A stretch of DNA of 64,000 bases from Holophagae bacterium (GTDB taxonomy: Bacteria; Acidobacteriota; Holophagae; Acanthopleuribacterales; Acanthopleuribacteraceae): NCBI GenBank assembly GCA_029263455.1, contig JAJCXM010000008.1, positions 744,001-808,000 of the forward strand, read 5' to 3'. Shown one piece after another: positions 16,403 through 25,916 of this stretch. A model generated the notes under the pieces. It worked only from the letters and a program-made list of their open reading frames with translations. It did no database searches and was not told the DNA's origin. Each line of letters starts with the position of its first letter. Positions within the stretch are counted from its first letter, which is position 1. The position numbers and the translations under genes are program-made.

Positions 16403-18226
16403 GTGAGCGGAAAAACCGTGAACAATGATATTAGAAATATTGCCATTATTGCCCACGTTGACCATGGGAAAACAACCTTGGTTGATCAAATGTTCCGACA
16501 GTGCGGCACTTTCCGTCCCGGTCAAGCGTTCGATGAACGGTTGATGGACAGCATGGACTTGGAAAAGGAACGCGGGATTACGATTGCGGCTAAGAACTGC
16601 TCGGTAACTTTCGAAGGAACGCGTATCAATATCCTGGACACACCGGGCCACGCTGATTTTGGCGGTGAAGTGGAACGTGCACTGAGCATGGTAGAAGGAG
16701 CGATTCTGCTGGTGGACGCGTCCGAAGGGCCGCTGCCGCAAACCCGATTCGTTCTAAGTAAAGCGATGGCTTCCGGATTAACGATTGTTGTCGTGATTAA
16801 CAAGGTAGACCGCGCCGATGCCCGCATCAGCGATGTCCTTAACGAAGTCTACGACCTCTTTATTGATTTGGATGCCACCGAAGAACAACTCGAGTTCCCC
16901 GTCTTTTATGCGATTGGCCGTGATGGCGTCGTATTTGAAGAAGTGGGTGGGGAACCGAAAAAACTGGACTTCTTGTTGCGCCAATTGATTGAACACATTC
17001 CGGCACCGTCTCATGATCCCGATGAACCCTTCCAGATGCTGGTTTCTGATATTGATTATTCCGACTATTTGGGTCGCTTAGCGGTTGGTAAGGTACGTCA
17101 TGGTGTCATCCGTCGTAACGAACAGATGGTGTGTATTGGCCTAGACAAGTCTATTCCGCTGAAGGTGACCAAGCTTCAGGTATACGAGGGGCCGACCCTT
17201 AAAGAAGTCGACCAAACAGTGGCAGGCGATATCGTTATTCTTGCCGGTGCCGACGGGTTCCGCATTGGCGATACCATTTGTACGGCTGCCAATCCAAAAG
17301 TTCTGCCTCGCATTACCGTGGATGAACCGACGGTTGCTATCGCCTTCACGGTGAACACCTCGCCATTGGCGGGACGTGACGGTTCCCATGTGCAATCGGC
17401 CCGTATTCGCGAACGATTGATCAAAGAGACATTGAAGAACGTGGCTATCCAAGTCGAAGAGACTGACGAAAAAGAGACGATGTTGGTCAAAGGACGTGGC
17501 GAGTTACAGATGGCGATCCTGATTGAGACCCTACGTCGGGAAGATTTCGAATTTGCCGTCGGCCGCCCTCAAGTGATTGAAAAATTGATTGATGGTGTGC
17601 GCCATGAACCGATCGAACATGTGTTTGTAGATGTGGATGAGGCCTTTGTTGGGGTGGTGACAGAAAAGTTATCACAACGAAAAGGGCGCATGGTCAATCT
17701 GGTCAATCACGGATCGGGACGCGTACGCATGGAGTTCTCGATCCCGTCTCGGGGATTGATTGGCTTCCGCAGTGAGTTCCTTACGGACACCAAAGGTACC
17801 GGCATTTTGAATGCCTATTTGGAGGGGTTTGAGCCCTATCGAGGTGATATTCCATCACGGCATACGGGTAGTTTGGTGGCTGACCGTACCGGTCAAGCGG
17901 TTGCTTACGCATTATTCAACCTCGACCCTCGCGGCACCCTATTCATTCGTCCTGGCGATGACGTTTACGAAGGTATGTTGATCGGTGAGCATAACCGTGA
18001 CAACGATCTGGACGTGAACGCCTGCAAGGAAAAGAAGCTGACCAATATGCGCGCATCAGGACGTGACGAAGGTGTGGTGTTAACGCCGGTCCTGCCAATC
18101 ACCTTGGAGCATGCTCTTGAGTTCATCCGTGAAGATGAACTGATTGAAGTGACGCCCACGAAACTGAGGTTACGCAAAAAGATATTGGCGGCCAATCAGC
18201 GCACGAAAAAAACCAAAACCAAATAG
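16403..18226 (+). CDS. typA: Ribosome-associated GTPase TypA/BipA
   Basis: 607 residues, the normal size. GTPase motifs: G1 AHVDHGKTT (near residue 18), G2 region ERGITI, G3 DTPGHADF, G4 NKVDR. Then follow an EF-Tu domain-2 beta barrel, an EF-G-like domain V and the BipA-specific C-terminal domain (SRHTGSLVADRTGQAVAYAL; NIRASGRDE-like NMRASGRDE). TypA is a translational GTPase acting in 50S assembly and stress adaptation. The GTG start at 16403 has AAAGGAG 6 bases upstream. A strong hairpin follows the stop. Confidence 0.97.
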   Translation: MSGKTVNNDIRNIAIIAHVDHGKTTLVDQMFRQCGTFRPGQAFDERLMDSMDLEKERGITIAAKNCSVTFEGTRINILDTPGHADFGGEVERALSMVEGAILLVDASEGPLPQTRFVLSKAMASGLTIVVVINKVDRADARISDVLNEVYDLFIDLDATEEQLEFPVFYAIGRDGVVFEEVGGEPKKLDFLLRQLIEHIPAPSHDPDEPFQMLVSDIDYSDYLGRLAVGKVRHGVIRRNEQMVCIGLDKSIPLKVTKLQVYEGPTLKEVDQTVAGDIVILAGADGFRIGDTICTAANPKVLPRITVDEPTVAIAFTVNTSPLAGRDGSHVQSARIRERLIKETLKNVAIQVEETDEKETMLVKGRGELQMAILIETLRREDFEFAVGRPQVIEKLIDGVRHEPIEHVFVDVDEAFVGVVTEKLSQRKGRMVNLVNHGSGRVRMEFSIPSRGLIGFRSEFLTDTKGTGILNAYLEGFEPYRGDIPSRHTGSLVADRTGQAVAYALFNLDPRGTLFIRPGDDVYEGMLIGEHNRDNDLDVNACKEKKLTNMRASGRDEGVVLTPVLPITLEHALEFIREDELIEVTPTKLRLRKKILAANQRTKKTKTK

Positions 18227-18241
18227 AGAGTGTTCACGCCA

Positions 18242-18265
18242 GTCTGGGTCCACCGGGACCCAGAC
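18242..18265 (+). terminator. Hairpin after typA
   Basis: A 10-bp perfect stem GTCTGGGTCC / GGACCCAGAC with a 4-base loop, 15 bases after the typA stop. There is no T-tract, so it is either a Rho-dependent terminator's 3' stabiliser or a weak intrinsic terminator. It marks the end of the core-gene block. Confidence 0.55.
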
Positions 18266-18300
18266 GAGGCTTAACTAATAACCTCAGACGCCTCAGACGG

Positions 18301-18409
18301 AGTGCTGTGCCGACATGAGCGCAGCGATTGAGGTACAGCTTTCGACGAAGTGTGGCTAATGTCGAAGAGACCCGGTCTGCGAATCAAGCGCAGCGAGGTT
18401 CGCTAGCAC
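18301..18409 (+). other. Unexplained structured segment, possible ncRNA
   Basis: Nested inverted repeats form a possible three-way fold. An outer stem GTGCT (18302-18306) pairs with AGCAC (18405-18409). Inside, CGACAT (18311-18316) pairs with ATGTCG (18359-18364), and GCGAA (18379-18383) with TTCGC (18399-18403). The first arm also contains TTCGACGAA. The motif GCGCAGCGA occurs twice (18319 and 18388), once in each arm. A 9-bp tandem repeat, CCTCAGACG, lies just upstream (18282-18299). I find no reading frame. RNA character is inferred from pairing only. Confidence 0.3.
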
Positions 18410-19026
18410 AAAGGGTGAGAGTCACAAGTTGCTTCAAGTAAACGTTGTCCAGACGTCTTCACGACTTCCAACTCTACGGCCTTGCTATATTCAGAAACTT
18501 GCCTGTTCCACACTAAGCATCGCCATAACGCGACAAAATATTGCGTTTGATGCAGCGCTGCCTTACCTGGGATCGCCGAGTTGCACTCGGCATGGACCTA
18601 TCTCCCTCAAAGCATGACATTTACCCTTGCCGGTCTCATGAAAAATTAGCCAGTTCCTCGTCCTATAGATCCAGGACGGGCTTGATCCGGCGCTATGTCA
18701 TATGGTGCCGCCACGCACGTCAAAACCAAACCCCAATTATTACCCAACCTTCAGCCGCCCGAAGGGGCTCAAGGCGAATTTTGGACTTACCCCGGCCTTA
18801 CGACCGGGGCTAAGGTCTGCCGCCTCCGTGAGGCTCAAAACGTCGGCACACGTTCATTCACGTTGGCCCATGCCTCAAGAGTGAAGTTCGAAAACCGTGG
18901 CTAGATTGTGCCTAGCTGATTCTCGTTATTTTTCCCACCTCGTCATATGTACATCACGTACAGCTTGTTGCTATCTTTCAGAGCGGTATCCGCCTTTGAT
19001 TGCTGGGATTCGATCGGAAAAGGAAC
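18410..19026. other. Gene-free stretch with several strong hairpins
   Basis: No credible gene. It holds the hairpin GCCGAGT/ACTCGGC (18575-18591), the palindrome GCAGCGCTGC (18552-18561), GTCCT/AGGAC (18669-18686 region), and a long bulged hairpin at 18784-18817 (GGACTTA-CCCCGG ... CCGGGG-C-TAAGGTC). GCCTC/GAGGC follows at 18822-18834. Reading frames of 60-90 codons here have no ribosome sites and look non-coding. Overall it could be a decayed element or a non-coding RNA. Confidence 0.4.
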
Positions 19027-20580
19027 ATGATTTTCATAATCGATCTGTTGCGCGAGCTTCGAAAAGGCAAACCGGAAGCGTCACGAGTTGCCAGTAACCT
19101 GCGTCGCTTCGGTGGCACCTACGTGGTTGTGATCGTCGCCTCGGTATCACTCAATCCGGATCAACTCTTCGCCGCCGACAGGGCTGTGATCTTTGCCATC
19201 ATCAGCGTGCTAGCCATCGGCGCGCTTGCCTGGCTGGTGGGAACCGGAATACGTCAGGGTCGTGGCTGGACGAAGCTGGCTGCTTGGGTCTGGGTCCTCA
19301 ACAGCTTCGGGTACATATGCTATTGCACGGTGCACAGCTTCATTGATTTTATACCTATGTGGCTCGTATCTCTTTCAACCGGAGCACCATTTTTCATAAT
19401 GATAGCGTCCTTGTTCGCCTTAACACCCGTCGCTGTTACCCTATTTGCGGGATGCATCGCCTTCTTAGCCATTAATTACCTGATGAGGATGGAAGTCTCG
19501 AGCCCCTGCAATGTTAACGAACTGCAATACATCGATGCGCCAATCCCAATTGGGCGCAGGGCTTTGGTTGTGTTGATCGTTGTGATCATCATGAGAGTGG
19601 GTGCCTTCGTCACCACTGCCATACCTCTAGGTTGGATTCTGATTCCTGTTTTGGTTGTTGGCTGCATTTGGGCGATGGTCCGTCATAACCACAAAGCGAC
19701 ACGTTTTGAGCGAGAGTATACGCTTCTGAAAGTTGTCCGCAACGAGTTACGGCTTTCACGAGTCTTAATTTATAAGGAAGGCTTGGAGGTCCGCTGGTGG
19801 TGGCACGCTACCTTCGTGCCCTATATCCATATGCGATGCCCATCTCAAAGGACGCTGGGTAAGCCCATCCTGCGTATCGAGGTTGACGCGCCAGGGCTGC
19901 CAAGGCACATAGATTTATCGCCCTCACCGTTTGAATCGAGCTGGGCAACAATCGGCAACACCTGGAGCCAAGCAACCGGTTTTAAGAACACCCCTAAAGA
20001 GCCTCAACCGTTTAAGGATAGATCTTGGCATTTTTTCAATGGCTTCATTGTGTTTGCACTCGCCTCGCTTTGGTCTGGTTACTTGGGTGACGCTGGCACA
20101 AGTATTCTTTGGACCTTGTTTGGATCATTGGCGGTATTGGTTTTGACCATCGTTTGTTCGAAGTCGGTGCCGATGCTGCGTCGAACGTCGATTCGCTATT
20201 TGGTGGTTTATGCGGCTACGATAATCATCCTGGTCTCTTATACATTGGCTCACACACACTACCTGTTGCATGGCGCCGTCTTCAACAACCATAAGTCTGT
20301 GGCGAAATTCGCCTTGTGGTTGGGTGCCGATCCAAACAGATCGGATCGATACGGAGCGAGGCCAATTCAGCTTGCTGTCATGTTGGGTGAACTCGCCATG
20401 GTAGATCTCTTGATCGACAACGGTGCCGATCCGTATCAGGTGAATAGAGAATGGGACGGCCACCCTTGGACATTAATGGACTATGCGTGTCGTTCCAAAA
20501 ACGAAGAGGTCATTGCCCGTGTTCAACACCTAGGCATCGAGCATGCAGACCCCGAAAACGAATGTAACCAACCACATTGA
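19027..20580 (+). CDS. Multi-pass membrane protein with C-terminal ankyrin repeats
   Basis: About 517 residues. Roughly five to six membrane helices fill residues 30-230. A soluble part follows (residues ~230-340), then two or three more helices, and finally ankyrin-like repeats from about residue 425 to the end (KFALWLGADPNRSDRYGARPI; LAMVDLLIDNGADPYQVN). Ankyrin repeats mediate protein contacts and would be at the C-terminal side of the membrane. I chose ATG 19027, next to AAAAGGA, over an upstream TTG at 19000. It is an orphan at the start of the accessory zone; I recognise no family for the membrane part. Confidence 0.7.
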   Translation: MIFIIDLLRELRKGKPEASRVASNLRRFGGTYVVVIVASVSLNPDQLFAADRAVIFAIISVLAIGALAWLVGTGIRQGRGWTKLAAWVWVLNSFGYICYCTVHSFIDFIPMWLVSLSTGAPFFIMIASLFALTPVAVTLFAGCIAFLAINYLMRMEVSSPCNVNELQYIDAPIPIGRRALVVLIVVIIMRVGAFVTTAIPLGWILIPVLVVGCIWAMVRHNHKATRFEREYTLLKVVRNELRLSRVLIYKEGLEVRWWWHATFVPYIHMRCPSQRTLGKPILRIEVDAPGLPRHIDLSPSPFESSWATIGNTWSQATGFKNTPKEPQPFKDRSWHFFNGFIVFALASLWSGYLGDAGTSILWTLFGSLAVLVLTIVCSKSVPMLRRTSIRYLVVYAATIIILVSYTLAHTHYLLHGAVFNNHKSVAKFALWLGADPNRSDRYGARPIQLAVMLGELAMVDLLIDNGADPYQVNREWDGHPWTLMDYACRSKNEEVIARVQHLGIEHADPENECNQPH

Positions 20581-20839
20581 GACAAAAAGTCTCATGTCAA
20601 AACGCTCCGTATGGCTTGCTTGTGAATATGGTGGCACCTCCGGACCTATGGCGCGAAAGAAACTAACACTTATATGCTTTCTCGGAGGGTAAAAGGACAC
20701 AGCCCAGGTTAACAAGCAAAGCGCGGTGCCGTCAGATATCTCGATTTTGGCGCCTTATCTATGGCAGGTTCCAAGTGAGAGTCGATAGATTGTGCTATGT
20801 CGTGCAGGGGCCGCCCTATCTGTATTTAACAACGAAAAG

Positions 20840-21868
20840 CTACTTTGGGATCGCTTTCCCATTTTCATGCCACCATATGATCCAAAGCTCTGAAATGCCA
20901 TGCTCATCGATAACATCGATCCTATAGTGATTTTCAATATTAATGCCTGTGATGGCTTCCATCGCACCGTTCAAGTCGATGTCATGTCTTTCAATCCTTT
21001 CTATGATGAAAGGCAGGAACGGCTTTCCTCCGGCAATGATCTCGTTAAAGGCGTGACAATCTGTAGCGGAAACGACTTTCTTTGACCTAAGATTTCTCAT
21101 TCCGCGAAAGTGCATAAATTCCGAGTAATGAATCAAAAATTGGGTCTTGGTATCGTCAGCGAAATCACTGTCGAGTTGGATTGATCTTTCATACCACCAT
21201 CTGATCCAAAGCTCAGAAACACTCTGCTCTCCTGATACATACATTTCATAATGTTCATGTAGGGCAATGCCTGTGATCGCCTTCATGGCACTATTCAAAA
21301 AGAAGTCACCCTCTTCAATCTTCCCCATAATAAAAGGTAAGAAGGGCTTGCCTCCTGCAACGATCGCTCGGAAGGCTCGACAATCATTGATGATGTCGGT
21401 GCTTGATGAAAAGTATATCTCTGGCTTTTCTCGATGCTGCAGATACGCCGCGTAATGAGTCAAGAACTGGGTCTTGGTATTATCGGCTGTGTCTTCTTGG
21501 ACTTGCTTAGGTCTTTCATGCCACCATCTGATCCATAACTTTGAAACGTTTCTCTCTTCGGCTGATTTGTCCACCTTATAGTGATCTCGAATGTTGATGC
21601 CTGTAATTGCCTCCATGGCACGATTCAAGTAGAAGTCGCCTTCTTTGATCATTTCCATGATGAAAGGCAAGAAGGATATACCGCCTGCAATGATTTCTTT
21701 GAAGGCATGACAATCAGTAATTGTATCCACGCTTGATAAGCTCATGATGCCTATATATCGATGTTGCAGAAATGCGACGTAGTGAGACAAGAACTGGGTT
21801 TTGGCATTGTCGGCCAAATCACCGTCGACTTGGGTTGGTATGAACACCAACAGAGTGATAAATAGCAT
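20840..21868 (-). CDS. Secreted protein of three tandem ~100-residue repeats
   Basis: 342 residues. A signal peptide (MLFITLLVFIPTQVDG) precedes three tandem copies of one unit. Each has KTQFLxHY, then DCxAFxxIxAGGxxFLPFIM, then LNxAMxAITGI, xxHY and LWIRWWxER. The middle of each unit resembles a HEAT-like helix pair, and the ITG...WxxWW ending is seen in some HEAT-repeat proteins of related phyla. One Cys per unit (DC) is conserved. I chose the ATG at 21868, which has GGAAGG 5 bases before it, rather than an upstream start that adds 80 residues without repeats. Exported, probably binding something through the Trp-rich ends; the function is unknown. Confidence 0.75.
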   Translation of the reverse strand: MLFITLLVFIPTQVDGDLADNAKTQFLSHYVAFLQHRYIGIMSLSSVDTITDCHAFKEIIAGGISFLPFIMEMIKEGDFYLNRAMEAITGINIRDHYKVDKSAEERNVSKLWIRWWHERPKQVQEDTADNTKTQFLTHYAAYLQHREKPEIYFSSSTDIINDCRAFRAIVAGGKPFLPFIMGKIEEGDFFLNSAMKAITGIALHEHYEMYVSGEQSVSELWIRWWYERSIQLDSDFADDTKTQFLIHYSEFMHFRGMRNLRSKKVVSATDCHAFNEIIAGGKPFLPFIIERIERHDIDLNGAMEAITGINIENHYRIDVIDEHGISELWIIWWHENGKAIPK

Positions 21869-22271
21869 CGTTGCCTTCCCGTATTTGCGGAGCGTAAGTA
21901 GTGTCGCAAAAATCGACACGTTTAGCGTAACGAATTCGTCATTGATGCGACAGCCTGTTCCTGATTTGCTGCCAAAAAGAAATCGACCGTATATCAAAGG
22001 ACAAATCTCATGAATTTTTCGGCTCAATCCCCATCCCGAATGCAAGTCTGAAGACGGCCTTGTCGAAAAGCGAGTCTGACACTCAGTAGTGATTGTTTCG
22101 AAATCCATTCGCGCGTTAAACGAGCTAGTTGATCAAATTGACCCCGTCGTGTATTTAAAATGTAATTGAGTCATCACGCCCGTTCTATTTGTCCGCCTAG
22201 TTGCGAATAGGCTCCGGTAAATATGAAATAATTGTGAGATTCGATCGTTGGGTCGAATTTCAGGGGGTGCG

Positions 22272-22769
22272 ATGGGTCATATCGAAACGTTTGTCGGCAC
22301 TTGCCGTGCATTCACAGATTGGTGCGTCCAGGTACCGGACACACCGGAACAAGACGCGCAAACGGTCCACCAGTTGCTTTTGCGTTTGTGTGAACAAGCC
22401 GGATGGCTCACCTATCCCTCGAATGTGGACTACGCCTTGAAAGGCAATCACGTCGACGATGAAACCTGGAGGCGTGTGTTTAAGCGCGCAGGTAATTTGC
22501 CCTTTAATTTTTACGGTATGTTGTTCAACCCCCATGTGATTCCCCCCGAAGAAGCGGGCATCGGGGACTTAGCCGGCGACATCGCTGACATTTTCCGAGA
22601 TATTTCCAAAGGAATTTCGCTGTTTGACCAAGGGCACAAGAATGAAGCGGAATACAATCTACTGTCGTCTTTTTGTACCCACTGGGGACACCACGCCGCA
22701 TCCGCCATTTACGCCTTAAACACCTGGCTGTGTGAGCACTCCCGCGCGCCCTGGAATTCGCACGATTGA
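22272..22769 (+). CDS. DUF5063-like protein
   Basis: 165 residues, soluble and helical. The start (IETFVGTCRAFTDWCVQV), the LLLRLCEQAGWLTYP segment and the acidic middle resemble DUF5063 proteins, which have no established role. GDLAGDIADIFRDISKGISLFDQG and the closing HWGHHAASAIYALNTWL form two further helices. ATG 22272 is chosen because GGGGGTG lies 4-5 bases upstream. It stands alone in the accessory zone. The family assignment is by pattern, not by a search. Confidence 0.65.
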   Translation: MGHIETFVGTCRAFTDWCVQVPDTPEQDAQTVHQLLLRLCEQAGWLTYPSNVDYALKGNHVDDETWRRVFKRAGNLPFNFYGMLFNPHVIPPEEAGIGDLAGDIADIFRDISKGISLFDQGHKNEAEYNLLSSFCTHWGHHAASAIYALNTWLCEHSRAPWNSHD

Positions 22770-23038
22770 CCGTTAATATGTGATGTCTGCGGAGAATCTA
22801 AGTAAATGCCTTTGAATGCTCAATTTGCGTGAAGTTACTCGAAAACAGCTAGGCCACATAGTCGGTTTCGCTCAACGGAGCCAAGGGTTCGTATGGTGTA
22901 AATATCTAGCTTACTTGCATAATTCACCTGCATGCCCCATTTTGAACATCATGGTCAATTTTTGTTGTCGTATTTTATCGCGAACTTTGCAATCGTTGTT
23001 GGCTTAATCCAGTGAGTATTACTTAATTCAATCCAGAT

Positions 23039-24652
23039 ATGCATCCGTTACATAAACAACTTCAAAATTCACTTACAGAAAGTCGTGATGCTCGTAATCG
23101 AGACCGCCTCATTGAGGCGTTTCCTGCACTTCAGTCATGTTCCGATCCACACTTTCTTGCTATTCGCCGTTATCTGAGCAGTCTACCTGAGCGGCTTTTT
23201 GACAAGTCCGCTTACGAAATTTACCTATGTTGGCTGCAAAATAGAAGTAAAACCGCAGGTGCGGAGTTGAAGGAATACTTAATTCAATATGAGAACGAGA
23301 TCAATCGTGCATTGTTATTCATCCGAGAGATAAATTCCGAGGATTGGCACGACTGGACGTTTGGCAATAGCGACGAGTACGACTTGGTCCGATTTATAGA
23401 CAAAAGAGTTCACCCGACCTATTTGCGTCTAATTGAAGCAGTACTTATACCCCTTTCGATGCCCATCGCTTATTTCTCTCGACTTGATCGGGGCAAGGGA
23501 ACAGATCGACTTGACGTTTGGTCAGTGGTTAAAGAACTGGAAATGGGATCAGCCAAATATTTCGTTCAGCCATACGAACACATCATCCGTAATGGGATCG
23601 CTCATGGCGGAATCATGTTTCTTGAGCGTGAAATCCGTTATCGAGATAAGAAGGGAAACGAGGATAAATTCGTCACCTCATCTGTAGTGCGCATTTTCGA
23701 TGACCTTTTGGACATTTGTAACGGATTGGCGGCGGCACTCAAAGTCTTCTTCCTAATTTCTCGCAATTGTGGGTACATACCACCACAAGAGTTGCTGGTC
23801 GAGGAACTACAAGAAGAGACACGCACGCCGTGGTGGAAAATCGAGGGTTGTGTGGAGTCAGATATTAAGGGCAGGTCGCAACTGACGGTGTATGCACGTC
23901 CGGAAACCCGGTTCTATTCAAAAGTGCACTGGTCGACTATTCAGTCTGGGATTTTGGCTGAGTATTTTGCGCCGGGCTACGATAGATATTTCTTTTCCCT
24001 TCACTCGCAGACATCGTTGCCTGGCTGGGCAGCTTTCGACGGACAAAAACTACGCAAGCTGCGTGATGCTGGAGTTAATCACATTTCGCAGTACAAAGGC
24101 ATAGTCGAAAACGATACTGTCTTCTATATCGCTCGACCGTCTATGCCTTCGTTGTTCGCTAAGCTCGACACTATTGCCATGAGCTTCCGAATAAACATGC
24201 CTATAGTCATTCAGAATCTGAAGGACGGGTTCGGGATTCCACGAATAGACTGCAGAAACGCGGCCGTCCACCGCAATGCTTGGCGCGCGGTGCTGAGAGC
24301 AGAGGTTGTAATACAAGGCCTTAACGACAAGTCAGCATTCAGTACCATTTGTAAATATCGGCGTCGAATTACGATGACGGCGATGAAGCATGCACGTAGG
24401 GTGAATGGGGTGTGCGGCGCCTCATATTTGCCTCTTGGCTATGCTTATATCGCTGTGTTTAGGCGAGACTATCGTCGTCGACGCCTTTTGAGGTATGGCT
24501 TGGATAGTGATTTAGTGTGTACCATCCGGCTTCAGCGAATACGTCGTATCAAATCTCCTGACATTCTTGGCTCGTCGGTTCAGACGATAGGCAACTGGCG
24601 AATAGCTTGGAACAAAGCGTGGCTGGATACGATCGGTGTTCAATTTGATTGA
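23039..24652 (+). CDS. HEPN-motif protein, possible RNase effector
   Basis: 537 residues, no signal peptide. A helical N-terminal half contains YEHIIRNGIAHGGIMF, in which R184-N-G-I-A-H189 matches the R-x4-6-H signature of HEPN domains, with Asn after the Arg as in active HEPN ribonucleases. The C-terminal half (residues ~280-400) looks beta-rich and is followed by a very basic region (RRRITMTAMKHARR; RRDYRRRRLLRYGLD) suggesting nucleic-acid binding. HEPN RNases act in toxin-antitoxin and anti-phage systems. There is no good ribosome site before the ATG, so the start is unsure. It converges, 49 bases apart, with a nuclease gene. RNase activity is an inference. Confidence 0.65.
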   Translation: MHPLHKQLQNSLTESRDARNRDRLIEAFPALQSCSDPHFLAIRRYLSSLPERLFDKSAYEIYLCWLQNRSKTAGAELKEYLIQYENEINRALLFIREINSEDWHDWTFGNSDEYDLVRFIDKRVHPTYLRLIEAVLIPLSMPIAYFSRLDRGKGTDRLDVWSVVKELEMGSAKYFVQPYEHIIRNGIAHGGIMFLEREIRYRDKKGNEDKFVTSSVVRIFDDLLDICNGLAAALKVFFLISRNCGYIPPQELLVEELQEETRTPWWKIEGCVESDIKGRSQLTVYARPETRFYSKVHWSTIQSGILAEYFAPGYDRYFFSLHSQTSLPGWAAFDGQKLRKLRDAGVNHISQYKGIVENDTVFYIARPSMPSLFAKLDTIAMSFRINMPIVIQNLKDGFGIPRIDCRNAAVHRNAWRAVLRAEVVIQGLNDKSAFSTICKYRRRITMTAMKHARRVNGVCGASYLPLGYAYIAVFRRDYRRRRLLRYGLDSDLVCTIRLQRIRRIKSPDILGSSVQTIGNWRIAWNKAWLDTIGVQFD

Positions 24653-24701
24653 TGTTATTTAATTGACACGAATGTCCAGGTTATCAAGAATGGCATTTCC
24701 G

Positions 24702-25916
24702 TCACTTATTCTGTCGCGGAAAGTGAAAACACATCACGGCGAACTGGACACCGCGCGATGAATCGTCTCTTAGGTGAAAATCAAAAATATACGACCCATC
24801 GCCCTGACTATTGCGAGTCTTCACAAAACAAGAATGTTGACTGGCGGCGGTTTCGATTTTCATTAATGCGGTATTTAATTCTTTGGTTCTGGCAAAAGAA
24901 AGGATTGCTGCTTTCGAGTCACGCCATGTAAGGTATCCCAAAATTTGATCAATCGTTTTGTGAAAACCCTTGGGACCATTCCAGAATTTACATTCTGCAA
25001 CAAATACGTTCGACATTTCATGCCTGATCAATATATCGGTTTTGCCAGATCTATTGAACGTCTCGCCAGGGACGCTGTCAAAATGTGGGGAAAGTACCAT
25101 GATGAAGTGGTCTCGCAACGTTTCTTCGTCTTTGCCCTGATAAATGCTGGGATGTTTTTCCATTTCGACGCCAGTGTGGTGGCATATTTTCATTATTTCT
25201 CTATAGATCACTACGTCAAGCGTTGGTTCTGGTTTGAAAGCCGAGCCCGGTGCAGACGGTTTAACAGCGATTGATTTGATTGCTGTAGGCACAGCAAAAG
25301 TCGAAGGAACGCATTTCGATCTTTTAAACGGGACACCCAGCTGTTCAAGGAGCCCTGTTTGCTTCATGAGTTCTTGTTTGCGGTCGCGCACGATTGATGT
25401 AATTTCTGCCTCAAATCGCGCTATGAATGCTTCAACTTCTTTGGCAAGGTATCCAAATTGTTGCCGTATTCTCGATACGTTAATATCCGCTTCGCGTTTT
25501 ATTTCGTCTACGTCGTTCCGCCGATTAACAACCTCGAAAGAGATGAAGTTGTGGGTAACGTCAACCTCCATCGACCAAAGTTGCTTAGTTGAAGGGGCGC
25601 ATTTAAGCAAATCCCGTTCACCTGTGAAAGGAATGTGGTAAGTGACGATCTGCTTAGGGTACCTTTTGCCGTGGATTACGTGATGGCTATGGGAAAATCT
25701 TTCGGCCGTAATCATTTCCTCGCGGTCGGAAACGGAAACATCATTCCAGTGGAATTCTAGTGGTTCCAAGCTGTGCCTTTGTTTGAGATATTCGATGTAC
25801 TCGGCCTCGTTTATGTTGAGGAGTTTATTCCTGCTTTCAGTTCGTACTTCTTTTCGAACAGTTTCGATTTGAGTCTCAAGTGTGCTTCTCAATTCAACTT
25901 CCGCAAAAAGTCTCAT
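24702..25916 (-). CDS. PD-(D/E)XK-type nuclease with coiled-coil N terminus
   Basis: 404 residues. Residues 1-50 and 135-190 are charged and helical, probably coiled coil. A linker rich in Pro/Ala/Lys (200-230) leads to a C-terminal domain with nuclease features. These are Glu264/265 (DEETLRDH), Asp294 (GKTDILI), E308-C-K310 (VAECKFW) and Q324-x3-Y328 (QILGY), the order of a PD-(D/E)XK fold with a RecB-like QxxxY. Proteins with this domain occur in restriction and defence islands. GGAGG lies 11 bases before the ATG. No cognate methyltransferase is nearby. Nuclease activity is inferred from the motifs. Confidence 0.75.
   Translation of the reverse strand: MRLFAEVELRSTLETQIETVRKEVRTESRNKLLNINEAEYIEYLKQRHSLEPLEFHWNDVSVSDREEMITAERFSHSHHVIHGKRYPKQIVTYHIPFTGERDLLKCAPSTKQLWSMEVDVTHNFISFEVVNRRNDVDEIKREADINVSRIRQQFGYLAKEVEAFIARFEAEITSIVRDRKQELMKQTGLLEQLGVPFKRSKCVPSTFAVPTAIKSIAVKPSAPGSAFKPEPTLDVVIYREIMKICHHTGVEMEKHPSIYQGKDEETLRDHFIMVLSPHFDSVPGETFNRSGKTDILIRHEMSNVFVAECKFWNGPKGFHKTIDQILGYLTWRDSKAAILSFARTKELNTALMKIETAASQHSCFVKTRNSQGDGSYIFDFHLRDDSSRGVQFAVMCFHFPRQNK

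Noticed and set aside
18429-18904. Overlapping 60-90 codon frames in the gene-free stretch after typA
   Set aside because: No ribosome sites, high hairpin content and no protein-like pattern.
22816-23007. A 63-codon rightward frame before the HEPN gene
   Set aside because: No ribosome site, atypical composition and no family pattern.
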